A stretch of DNA of 64,000 nucleotides, taken from Martinezella rhizogenes. Its GTDB lineage: Bacteria > Pseudomonadota > Alphaproteobacteria > Rhizobiales > Rhizobiaceae. Within the stretch, counting starts at the first letter, position 1. Every line of letters starts with the position of its first letter. The DNA lies in NCBI RefSeq assembly GCF_000799715.1, contig NZ_JUHG01000011.1:992001-1056000 (forward strand), in the 5' to 3' direction. The notes beneath the pieces are model-generated. The model made no database searches. It saw only the letters and a list, made by a program, of their open reading frames with translations, and was not told the origin of the DNA. Positions 1-7,182 of the stretch are shown here, piece after piece. A program made the position numbers and the translations under genes.

Positions 1-42
1 ACTGGTCGGAAATATATCTTTTTGCGTGAGATTTTCAGTCAT
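1..42 (-). CDS. N-terminal fragment of a gene cut by the window edge
   Basis: An ATG on the minus strand at position 42 opens a frame that stays open to the window edge and reads MTENLTQKDIFPTS. A GGGGG ribosome-binding stretch lies about 7 bases before the ATG. Only 14 residues are visible, so no family can be named. The call rests on the start codon and ribosome-binding site alone and could be chance. Confidence 0.4.
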   Translation of the reverse strand, partial: MTENLTQKDIFPTS

Positions 43-120
43 TGCACTACCCCCAAAAGTTTCGCAATTGCTCTGATCGGAACAGGCAAAACTCTAGGTT
101 GGCCGTATGACAGGTAGATG

Positions 121-150
121 AAAAATGCCCGCGCAAGCGAGCGCGCGGGC
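121..150 (-). terminator. Intrinsic terminator of the GNAT gene
   Basis: On the minus strand an 8-bp perfect stem (GCCCGCGC with GCGCGGGC) is followed by a run of five T. It lies about 35 bases past the stop codon of the acetyltransferase gene and should end its transcript before the edge gene. Confidence 0.75.
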
Positions 151-183
151 GGTAATCGGGCCAGCCTGTGGAAATCGTCGTGG

Positions 184-753
184 TTAGACCGCGATCGCCA
201 CCGGCGGCAGGTCTTCGTCGTCAACGTCCTCGGCAGCGGCAACCGTTGCGGCATCATCATGCCAGGCAATCATGCCCTTCAGCCGCTCATGGGTGTCGGC
301 GGCGAGGGGCACGACAAGCACCCTGCCCGGATCGACTGGCCCTGGAAACGCCAACGCGTTATAGGCGACCTTTTCGAAGCCGAGCGGCCCATAGTAAGGC
401 GGATCGCCCACCAGGATCACGGCTTCCGATCCCTTGCGTCTGGCGGCCTCGATCGCGATCCGCACCAGTTCCCGGCCGATGCCCCGGTTCTTGTGCGACG
501 GACGGACGGCGAGCGGCCCAAGCAGATGCCCCTTGACCGAGCCGGCGAGCACCGGCGTCATCCGGACCGAGGCGATCGTCTCGCCGTCGTCGGCACAGAT
601 GAAGGAGAGCGTGCGGTCATGCGGCCCTTGCTCACGAATCCGCGCAGCGGCGCGTGTGAACCGGCCAGGACCGAATGCTTCTTCGTTGATGAGTTCGATG
701 ACAGCGTCGTGCGACGCATCCTCAGTGAGGTAGACCAGATCGTGCTTGTACAT
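184..753 (-). CDS. GNAT-family N-acetyltransferase (YhbS-like)
   Basis: A 189-residue cytoplasmic protein of the Gcn5-related acetyltransferase fold, the group often annotated YhbS. The acetyl-CoA pyrophosphate-binding loop is visible as RPSHKNRGIGRELV (about residues 85-98), preceded by the strand LLGPLAVRP. The segment GDPPYYGPLGFEKV is typical of YhbS relatives. Members transfer an acetyl group from acetyl-CoA to an amine; the substrate cannot be read from sequence. The last 25 residues are acidic (DDEDLPPVAIAV end). It is monocistronic, divergent from the glutathionyl-hydroquinone reductase gene, and ends in a clear terminator. Confidence 0.85.
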   Translation of the reverse strand: MYKHDLVYLTEDASHDAVIELINEEAFGPGRFTRAAARIREQGPHDRTLSFICADDGETIASVRMTPVLAGSVKGHLLGPLAVRPSHKNRGIGRELVRIAIEAARRKGSEAVILVGDPPYYGPLGFEKVAYNALAFPGPVDPGRVLVVPLAADTHERLKGMIAWHDDAATVAAAEDVDDEDLPPVAIAV

Positions 754-1060
754 TAGACCACAGAAACCAGATAGACAGACGGGATGGTTCTCGAAAACGC
801 TTCTCGAGCGTTCGGGATCATCGGCGTCGTCGCAGGCTTCTGGTTGCTGTCATGACAAGTGGTCCTCAAAGTGTGACAAGCCCGATAGCAGGAAATATTC
901 GGCGCGTCCAATGCAAAATGCGCGCAGTCGTTTGTTGATGCATGATCATGTCGGGATGATGTCGTAACGCACTGTTCATCATTTGCCGTCTCGCTATTCC
1001 GCAGACATGCCATATTTTCCAGAGCAAGTTTTTCGACAGGATTTCCGAAAGGATGGAACA
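754..1060. other. Divergent intergenic region, no gene seen
   Basis: About 300 bases between two divergent genes. It must hold both promoters, but I see no convincing -35/-10 pair, riboswitch or small gene. The reading frames across it have no recognisable similarity. An upstream in-frame ATG at 983 could extend the next gene but lacks a ribosome-binding site. Confidence 0.5.
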
Positions 1061-2050
1061 ATGGGCATGTTGGTTGATGGCGTCTGGCACGACGTCTGGT
1101 ACGACACGAAGGAAACCAAGGGCCACTTCAAGCGCGCCGCCTCACAGTTCCGCAACTGGATCACCGCCGACGGAGCGCCGGGGCCGAGCGGTACTGGCGG
1201 CTTCAAGGCAGAGGCCGGGCGCTACCATCTCTACGTCTCGCTCGCCTGCCCCTGGGCGCACCGTACGCTGATCTTCCGCAAGCTGAAGAAGCTTGAGGAC
1301 CTGATCTCCGTTTCCATAGTCGATCCGCTGATGCTGGAAAATGGCTGGGAATTCAAAGGCAAGGATGGCGGCACGGTCGACCATCTCTTCGGTGCAAAGG
1401 CGCTCTGGGAAGTCTACGTCAAGGCAGATCCACATTATTCCGGCCGCGTCACCGTTCCCGTCCTCTGGGACAAGCAGACCGGCACGATCGTCAACAATGA
1501 GTCCGCCGAGATCATCCGCATGTTCAACAGCGCCTTCGACGGCCTGACCGGCTCGAAGGATGATTTCTACCCGACGGACCTCAGAGCCGAGATCGATACA
1601 CTGAACGAGGTCGTCTACGACACGGTCAACAACGGCGTCTACAAATCCGGCTTTGCCGGCACGCAGGAAGCCTATGACGGCAATGTCCGCCGCCTGTTCG
1701 AAACCCTCGATATGCTCGACAAGCGCCTGGAGGCAAGCCGCTATCTCCTGGGCGACCGGCTGACCGAGGCCGACTGGCGGCTCTTCACCACGCTCGCCCG
1801 CTTCGACGCCGTCTATGTCGGTCATTTCAAATGCAATATCCGTCGCATCGAGGACTATCGCAACCTGTCAGGCTACCTGCGCGACCTCTATCAGGTTCCC
1901 GGTGTCGCCGAGACCACGAACCTTACGCATATCAAGGATCACTACTACCGCAGCCACAAGACGATCAATCCGACCGGTATCGTCCCCCTCGGCCCCGATC
2001 TGGATTTTGACCGCCCACATGGGCGAGAAAGATTGGCGAAGGCGGCATGA
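1061..2050 (+). CDS. Glutathionyl-hydroquinone reductase (Xi-class GST, YqjG/ECM4 family)
   Basis: A 329-residue Xi-class glutathione transferase. Such enzymes reduce glutathionyl-hydroquinones to free hydroquinones using glutathione, with a catalytic cysteine. The signature LACPWAHRTLIFRKLK (about residues 64-79) carries that Cys in the CPWAHR motif, and TVPVLWDKQTGTIVNNESAEI is the glutathione-binding segment. The alpha-helical C-terminal GST domain contains LTEADWRLFTTLARFD. The ATG at 1061 is chosen because it follows AAAGGATGG at good spacing and matches the family start (MGMLVDGVWH); the in-frame ATG at 983 would add 26 unlikely residues. Single gene. Confidence 0.9.
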   Translation: MGMLVDGVWHDVWYDTKETKGHFKRAASQFRNWITADGAPGPSGTGGFKAEAGRYHLYVSLACPWAHRTLIFRKLKKLEDLISVSIVDPLMLENGWEFKGKDGGTVDHLFGAKALWEVYVKADPHYSGRVTVPVLWDKQTGTIVNNESAEIIRMFNSAFDGLTGSKDDFYPTDLRAEIDTLNEVVYDTVNNGVYKSGFAGTQEAYDGNVRRLFETLDMLDKRLEASRYLLGDRLTEADWRLFTTLARFDAVYVGHFKCNIRRIEDYRNLSGYLRDLYQVPGVAETTNLTHIKDHYYRSHKTINPTGIVPLGPDLDFDRPHGRERLAKAA

Positions 2051-2061
2051 GGCGCGGTCAA

Positions 2062-2277
2062 TCTCGCCCCTTGCGGGCGAGAAAGCAAAATCAGCATTTA
2101 GCGTCAGCTAAGTGCTAGATTTTGCAAGAGAGGGGGTAGGCAGGGACGCAAGATGCAGACCCCCGCTCTTGCAATTTCAATGGCTTAGAAATTGCGCCAA
2201 ACCTCGAATCCTGAGCTGCTTTCGAAGCCGCAATTCCTAAACCAGTGAAATTGCTTTCTCGCCCGCCAAGGGCGAGA
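2062..2277 (+). repeat. Composite palindromic intergenic element, copy A
   Basis: A 216-bp element bounded by inverted ends of the form TCTCGCCC...GGGCGAGAAAGCAA. Inside are two long imperfect hairpins: a left one closed by GCAAAATC/GATTTTGC and a right one closed by GCAATTTCA/TGAAATTGC, separated by a G-rich then C-rich segment (GAGAGGGGGTAGG ... GCAGACCCCCGCTC). A second, inverted copy lies at 21674-21927, with conserved ends and joints and divergent loops. It is noncoding and starts 12 bases after the preceding stop codon. It resembles the Rhizobium-specific intergenic mosaic element (RIME) class, but I cannot confirm the family. Confidence 0.8.
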
Positions 2278-2345
2278 TAGGCTTCCCCCGCCGCTCGTTT
2301 GGCTTTCCACGTCGAACCGCGTCATGATGTTCGGCACGAAAGCCG

Positions 2346-2837
2346 TCACCAATAATTCGAGGGCGCCTCGCCGCCCTCCAGCTCCTTCAGCCGCCGATAC
2401 GTCGCCTTGGTCGTCCCAATCGGCAGGGCGTCGAGCGGAAAGAAGCCACTTTCGACGATCTCGAGATCCGGCTTGCGCGGCGCGGTCTGCTCGACCTGCA
2501 CACGGAAAAAGACGACATGGTCGCGTTTGCTGGTGCGGTTGTTGAAATAGACGTGGAAGAGCTGCGGCCGGCCCGATATCGCCAGATTGCCCTCCTCCCG
2601 CAGTTCCTTCACCAGCGCCTGCTCCACCGTCTCGTGACGCTCGACGCCGCCGCCGGGCATATGCCAGCCGGCGATATAGGAGTGCCGCACGAGAAAGATC
2701 CGCCCTTCCTGATCGAAACAGGCAGCTCGCACACCCATGGTCATGCTGCGGGTGAGCGCGAAATAGCTATGGAGCATTCGCCCGAGTAGCCTCACCCGCC
2801 AACCGCGGGATTCGTCGGGAGACGTACGCTCGTTCAT
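2346..2837 (-). CDS. Nudix hydrolase
   Basis: A 163-residue Nudix hydrolase, a family that cleaves nucleoside diphosphates linked to another moiety. The Nudix box runs GGGVERHETVEQALVKEL then REEGNL; relative to GX5EX7REUXEEXGU the first Arg is Lys and the last Gly is Asn, while the metal-binding glutamates are kept. The substrate cannot be predicted. The start at 2837 (MNERTSPDES) is chosen over 2894 because GGAG lies about 10 bases upstream and the longer form would run deep into the divergent neighbour. It is divergent from the metallophosphoesterase gene. Confidence 0.85.
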   Translation of the reverse strand: MNERTSPDESRGWRVRLLGRMLHSYFALTRSMTMGVRAACFDQEGRIFLVRHSYIAGWHMPGGGVERHETVEQALVKELREEGNLAISGRPQLFHVYFNNRTSKRDHVVFFRVQVEQTAPRKPDLEIVESGFFPLDALPIGTTKATYRRLKELEGGEAPSNYW

Positions 2838-2917
2838 GTCACAGCTCCGCCATCGCGATCGGCCAGCGGCAAATGGATGTATTTGTTTTGACAATGGACT
2901 GGGCTATGTCTCAACCC

Positions 2918-3823
2918 ATGTTCAAACTCGCGCATATTTCCGACGTTCATCTGGGTCCCTTGCCCCGGCTTTCGATCAGAGAACTCGCTTCGAAACGCAT
3001 TACCGGATTTGTGAACTGGCACCGAAACCGGCGCAAGCATCTTTTCGGCGGCACCCTCGATCTTCTTCTGGACGATATCAGGGCAAAGCAGGCCGACCAT
3101 CTCGCCGTAACCGGCGATCTGGTCAATCTCGGCAGCGGTATCGAGATACGGACCGCCGCCGAATGGCTGAAGACGGTCGGCGATCCCGCCTTCACCTCCG
3201 TCGTTCCCGGCAACCACGATGCCTATGTACCCGGCGCCTATGAGAAGGCCATGCGCGCCTGGTATCCCTACGTTCAGGGCGATCATGCGCCACCGGAGTG
3301 GCCGGAAGACCGGCACGTCTTCCCCTATCTGCGCATCCGCGACCGCGTCGCCATCATCGGCTGCTCGACAGCGGTTGCCACTCCCCCCTTTGCCGCCAGC
3401 GGCTTCTACTCCGCCCGGCAGGCGCGCGAGACGGTGAACATGCTGCGCGCCGCGGGCGAGGCTGGCCTCTTTCGCGTGCTGATGATCCACCACCCCCCGA
3501 TCCGTGGCGCGACCAGCTTCTACAAGCGCATGATCGGCATCCGCCGCTTTGCTGCCGTCGTCTCGAGCGGCGGCGCCGAGCTCGTCCTGCATGGCCATAC
3601 CCACCTCAACACGCTGCATTGGCTGAAGGGCCAGACCGGCCCGGTGCCGGTCATCGGCATCGCGTCTGCCTCACAAGGCCCCGGTGGGCTGAAGCCGGCC
3701 GCCGCCTACAATCTGTTCACCATAGGTGGCCATCCGGGTGCATGGGAGCTCAAGGCCGAGCGCTTCAGCCTCAACGCTCGCGGTGATGGCGTAGAGGCCC
3801 AGGGCATCGACATCCTGGCGTGA
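2918..3823 (+). CDS. Calcineurin-like metallophosphoesterase
   Basis: A 301-residue cytoplasmic metallophosphoesterase with all motif blocks of the dinuclear-metal phosphoesterases: ISDVHLG near the N-terminus, VTGDLVNLG, VVPGNHDAY, MIHHPP and LHGHTHLN. Members include 3',5'-cAMP phosphodiesterases (CpdA) and lipid or nucleotide phosphoesterases; this one cannot be assigned a substrate. The start MFKLAHISDVH places the first metal motif near residue 7, as is usual; in-frame starts at 2873 and 2906 are possible but lack good ribosome-binding sites. Single gene, divergent from the Nudix gene. Confidence 0.88.
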   Translation: MFKLAHISDVHLGPLPRLSIRELASKRITGFVNWHRNRRKHLFGGTLDLLLDDIRAKQADHLAVTGDLVNLGSGIEIRTAAEWLKTVGDPAFTSVVPGNHDAYVPGAYEKAMRAWYPYVQGDHAPPEWPEDRHVFPYLRIRDRVAIIGCSTAVATPPFAASGFYSARQARETVNMLRAAGEAGLFRVLMIHHPPIRGATSFYKRMIGIRRFAAVVSSGGAELVLHGHTHLNTLHWLKGQTGPVPVIGIASASQGPGGLKPAAAYNLFTIGGHPGAWELKAERFSLNARGDGVEAQGIDILA

Positions 3824-3919
3824 TAAAAGGTGGTATTTTGTGAAAACCGCCCTATCGTTTCGGTAGCGTTTTCGACTATCCGGAGCTACAATCCAACCAT
3901 CTGATTTTGGGAGGATATC

Positions 3920-4486
3920 ATGAGCTTTGGCGTCACGATGAAGAATTCCGCCATAATGGCGCTTGCCGCCGGATTCTTGTTCGGCGCCAGCCTGCAGGCC
4001 TTCGCCGCCGGCTCGGAGAGCGACGAGACCGCGCCGCCGCCGAAAACCAAGACGACCACCAAATGCACCGATGGCAAGGTCTGGGACAAGGACAAGAAGG
4101 AATGCGTGAAACCGCAGAAAAGCGGCTTCAATGACGACCAGCTTTTCCAGGCCGCGCGCGAATTCGCCTATGCCGGCCAATATGACAACGCCATCGCCGT
4201 GCTCAAGCTCGCCAGGAACCAGGAAGACCCTCGCATTCTCAACTATCTCGGCTATTCCAACCGCAAGGCCGGCCGCATGGAGCTCGGCATGAGCTATTAT
4301 CGCAGGGCCCTGCAGCGGGACGAAAACTATATCCTCGCGCGGTCCTACATGGGCCAGGCACTGCTTCAGCAGGGCGATGTCCAGGCAGCCCGCGTGCAGC
4401 TTGTCGAAATCCGTGATCGCGGCGGCGAGAATAGCTGGGCCTATCGCTCGCTACAGCAATCACTGAACGGTCAGATCACCTATTGA
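3920..4486 (+). CDS. Secreted TPR-repeat protein
   Basis: A 188-residue exported protein. A signal peptide (hydrophobic stretch ending QAFAAGS, cleavage near residue 30) is followed by a short Thr/Lys/Pro-rich segment with two cysteines (TKCTDGKVWDKDKKECVKP) and then tetratricopeptide repeats over about residues 70-180 (for example YAGQYDNAIAVLKLARN and GMSYYRRALQRDENY). TPRs are protein-binding scaffolds, so a periplasmic assembly or adaptor role is likely, but the partner is unknown. A strong GGGAGGA site precedes the ATG. Standalone gene. Confidence 0.8.
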   Translation: MSFGVTMKNSAIMALAAGFLFGASLQAFAAGSESDETAPPPKTKTTTKCTDGKVWDKDKKECVKPQKSGFNDDQLFQAAREFAYAGQYDNAIAVLKLARNQEDPRILNYLGYSNRKAGRMELGMSYYRRALQRDENYILARSYMGQALLQQGDVQAARVQLVEIRDRGGENSWAYRSLQQSLNGQITY

Positions 4487-4698
4487 GACGAGTGCGCGCA
4501 CCGCCTTTCCTCAAGATCCGGCCGGATGCGAAAAGGAAGTGACAGACGCAATTTTGAAGACTTGCGAAACGGCAGGAAAATGGTTCATACCAATACAGGA
4601 CGATGCTTCGGCTCAAGCCGCTTTTCCCCGGAGAAAAGCCGTCTTTTGCCGCAAGGCGTCCGCAGGACAATAAGCCTCAACGTCTCTCTGGAAAGACA

Positions 4699-5214
4699 AT
4701 GCCGACGCCGGTAGCAGCCATCGATATCAGACGCGATCTGGTCGGCCTTCTCCCGAAGCTCCGGCGCTTTGCCGTGACACTGACCGGCGATCTGGCCGAG
4801 GCGGATGAGCTCGTGCAGAGCGTCTGTCAGCGCGGTATTGCCAAATTCCACCTCTGGAACAATGACGGTCGGCTGGAAAGCTGGCTCTATACCATGGCCC
4901 GCCATCAATGGATCGACGAGGCACGGCGTCACCGCCTGCGGTCCGTCACCAAAGGAAGCGCGCTGGAACACGGCGAACTGGCAACCCCTGGCACACATAC
5001 CAATCCCGTCGAAGCAAGCGAAGCGCATCAGATGGTCATATCTTTGCCTGAAGGATTGGCCAGTGTCTTCCTGCTCGTCGATATCGAGGGGCACAGCTAC
5101 AAGCAGACGGCCGATATTCTCGGCATTCCCCTGTCGACGGTGGCGTCGCGGCTTTCCAGTGCCCGGCTTCGTCTTGCCACCCAGGGGCACAGCCGCTCGC
5201 CACGAAGGTTTTAG
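4699..5214 (+). CDS. ECF-type RNA polymerase sigma factor
   Basis: A 171-residue group-4 sigma factor. Region 2 covers LAEADELVQSVCQRGI through LESWLYTMARHQWIDEARR (core binding and -10 recognition). Region 4 is the HTH VFLLVDIEGHSYKQTADILGIPLSTVASRLSSARLRL near the C-terminus, written here in two parts: VFLLVDIEGHSYKQTADI and LGIPLSTVASRLSSARL. The start at 4699 has GGAAAGA at good spacing; in-frame ATG 4603 has none. The anti-sigma gene begins 2 bases after the stop, so the two are co-transcribed and probably autoregulated, although I could not identify an autoregulatory promoter. Confidence 0.88.
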   Translation: MPTPVAAIDIRRDLVGLLPKLRRFAVTLTGDLAEADELVQSVCQRGIAKFHLWNNDGRLESWLYTMARHQWIDEARRHRLRSVTKGSALEHGELATPGTHTNPVEASEAHQMVISLPEGLASVFLLVDIEGHSYKQTADILGIPLSTVASRLSSARLRLATQGHSRSPRRF

Positions 5215-5216
5215 CA

Positions 5217-6053
5217 TTGCAGGACATGAAGAAAATGCCGCTCGAAGCTCGTCTGTCCGCGTTTATGGACGGCGAAACGAGTCGTGAGGAAAAGGAAGAG
5301 CTGGAGCGGCTCATCGCCTCCGATCCAGAAGCACGCCGGATCTTCGACGAGTTGAGGCATGGCTCCGATGTCGGCCGCAAGGCTTTCGAGGAAGTACTGA
5401 AGGAGCCCGTACCGCTGGCGCTGGTGCGCTCCATCAAGAGCGCGCAGGCCCCAAAGGCGCGGGAACCCGCCCCTCGGCTCGCCCGGCCATCCTTGAAACT
5501 CGCGCCGACCGGCCGCCAGGCGCTTGCTGCCGCTCTCATCCTCTTCCTCGTCGGCGGCGGCATCGGCTATCTCCTCGGCATCCTGCCGACACGCGCCCCG
5601 CCCCCTGCCCCGATCACGACCGCGCAGAACCGCACATGGCTGGACGATATTGCCGCCTACCACCGCGTCTATTCGCGCCAGCCGCATCATGTCGTCGAAG
5701 TGCAGGCGACCGAGGCAGACGAAATCAGCAAATGGCTCACGGGTACGGTCGGCGTGAAATTCAATCTGCCGGATCTTGCCGCCGACGGGCTCGTTTTCCA
5801 GGGCGCGCGCATGTTCATCGCCGGCGGCAAGCCGGCTGGCCAATTGATCTACAAGAACCTCGACGGCGATGTCATCGCCATCTGTTTCGCGAAAGATGAG
5901 GGCGTCTCCGACGGCGGCAATCTCGATGAGACGATCAAGGACGATGTGAGTATCGTATCCTGGCATCGCAACGGCACCGCCTATGCCGTCGTCGGCCCTT
6001 CCTCCGACGCGATGCTCGATGAAATCGCCAACCGGGTCTCGACCGAGATTTAA
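5217..6053 (+). CDS. Membrane anti-sigma factor paired with the upstream ECF sigma
   Basis: A 278-residue protein with an N-terminal anti-sigma-like helical domain (LSAFMDGETSREEKEELER and SDPEARRIFDEL), one transmembrane segment at about residues 102-123 (ALAAALILFLVGGGIGYLL) and a roughly 150-residue periplasmic domain. The MDGE...E.L start is typical of RsiW/PrtR-like anti-sigma factors, but there is no HxxxCxxC zinc motif. It should hold the sigma factor at the membrane until a periplasmic signal arrives. TTG at 5217 is taken as the start because AAGG lies 8 bases upstream; ATG 5226 is the alternative. Confidence 0.8.
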   Translation: MQDMKKMPLEARLSAFMDGETSREEKEELERLIASDPEARRIFDELRHGSDVGRKAFEEVLKEPVPLALVRSIKSAQAPKAREPAPRLARPSLKLAPTGRQALAAALILFLVGGGIGYLLGILPTRAPPPAPITTAQNRTWLDDIAAYHRVYSRQPHHVVEVQATEADEISKWLTGTVGVKFNLPDLAADGLVFQGARMFIAGGKPAGQLIYKNLDGDVIAICFAKDEGVSDGGNLDETIKDDVSIVSWHRNGTAYAVVGPSSDAMLDEIANRVSTEI

Positions 6054-6162
6054 GCTGACCGCTGACCGAGGTCCTGCTTGCGGCTTCGGCCCAGCGAGAG
6101 GATACTGTTCCTCCATCAATCGCATCCGGAGGCATCGCCCGACGGGTGCCCGGAGATCGACC

Positions 6163-6366
6163 ATGTCCGACATCCTGCTGACTATCCCGGAGCTTGACAA
6201 GCGCATCGCCGCAATCAGGGGAAACCTGCGCGAATTGATCGAGCAAGCCGCCGCCTATTCCGGCGCGGCGGACGAAGAGCGGGCATCGGAGCGTATAGCA
6301 GATCAGGAAGAAGAGCTCGAACGCCTGATCAAACGTCGAGATGAGCTTTCCAAGACGCAATCCTGA
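6163..6366 (+). CDS. Small coiled-coil hypothetical protein
   Basis: A 67-residue charged protein with no family I recognise. Nearly the whole chain is predicted helix with heptad-like spacing (LDKRIAAIRGNLRELIEQAA, then EEELERLIKRRDELSK), suggesting a coiled-coil dimer. A CGGAG ribosome-binding site precedes the ATG by 8 bases. It follows the sigma/anti-sigma pair on the same strand with about 110 bases between, so it may or may not share that transcript. Confidence 0.65.
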   Translation: MSDILLTIPELDKRIAAIRGNLRELIEQAAAYSGAADEERASERIADQEEELERLIKRRDELSKTQS

Positions 6367-6417
6367 ATGCGGAGAGACGGGTAGAACGACTATCCATTCC
6401 CGTCTCTTGTCGCAGGA

Positions 6418-6822
6418 TCAGTGAGACGGAGCGGGCGAAACCGTCGTCGCGGTTTGCTCGCCTGTAAAGATGATGACGGCGAACAGCAGCACACCGATGA
6501 AGGTGACGACCGACGCCACGGCCACCACCGGCTCCATGGCCATGTTGCCGAGAAGCATGAAATACAGCGCCGGCACCATGACCGCGACGCCCGCCGTGTA
6601 GACGTAGTACTGGATCATCACCAGCCGCTTTTCTGCCTTTCGCGGGTTCAAGGCATGATAGCCGCCGAATATCGCCATCGTCACCCAACCAAGAAGATTG
6701 GCATGCGCATGAGCGGCGACGACGCTGTGATCCTCGGTGATCGCCATATTGAGACCTATCCCGATTCCGATAATCAGGAAGATGATCGCTGTCTTGAAGT
6801 ATAGACTGGCAATTCGTGGCAT
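6418..6822 (-). CDS. Four-helix membrane protein related to heme-copper oxidase subunit I
   Basis: A 134-residue integral membrane protein with four hydrophobic segments (near residues 8-28, 38-60, 70-92 and 100-120). Helix 2 carries HSVVAAHAHANLLGWV, which resembles the histidine-bearing helices of cbb3-type oxidase and nitric-oxide-reductase subunits, and relatives are often labelled cytochrome-c oxidase. At a quarter of subunit I length it cannot be a full oxidase. A GGGGGAAAT site precedes ATG 6822; the longer reading frame to 6921 is not supported. Confidence 0.7.
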   Translation of the reverse strand: MPRIASLYFKTAIIFLIIGIGIGLNMAITEDHSVVAAHAHANLLGWVTMAIFGGYHALNPRKAEKRLVMIQYYVYTAGVAVMVPALYFMLLGNMAMEPVVAVASVVTFIGVLLFAVIIFTGEQTATTVSPAPSH

Positions 6823-7182
6823 GATTTCCCCCTTAATTTTGTTGGACTTCGAAAATATCACACGAACGCTATTCCGGAAATACAAATTCAAACATCGACA
6901 GAGAACGGATTTATTTAACAATAAATGGATTTACCTTTTCCGTGAAATCAATGAGCAGTATTGATGTCATTGCTTCTGCGGACATTCAACCTGACACTCC
7001 AGGCCAGCAAATCCTGCTGACATCGCTGCCATCATGCGCTATACAACCGTCAAGCGACTTTCAGAGGAGAGCACTTTGATGAGAACCTACGGCACCCAAA
7101 ACCACCGCTGAAAAGCAGTGCCGTGAAGGGCTGCTTGTTTGGCCCATCCATCAAATTGCCATCTCGCCCCTGGAGGGCACTC
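6823..7182. other. AT-rich divergent intergenic region with a possible micro-ORF
   Basis: About 360 bases between divergent membrane-protein genes. The first 130 bases are clearly AT-rich compared with the neighbourhood. The only element I can point to is the 10-codon frame at 7079-7111, listed separately. No riboswitch or terminator was seen. Confidence 0.5.
7079..7111 (+). CDS. Possible 10-codon leader ORF upstream of the ABC exporter
   Basis: ATG at 7079 follows a strong AGAGGAG ribosome-binding sequence and encodes MRTYGTQNHR before TGA. The exporter ATG (7183) lies 71 bases after this stop. The ribosome-binding site is better than chance would usually give, but the peptide has no recognisable codon bias for attenuation and may not be translated. 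Confidence 0.3.
   Translation: MRTYGTQNHR

Noticed and set aside
118-756. A 212-codon plus-strand frame over the GNAT gene
   Set aside because: It is the antisense shadow of a gene with clear acetyltransferase motifs; high GC leaves long open frames on the opposite strand.
6940-6975. Anaerobox-like TTGAT/ATCAA pair near the oxidase-like gene
   Set aside because: The half-sites occur in the wrong order and spacing (ATCAA first, then TTGAT) for an FNR/FixK site.
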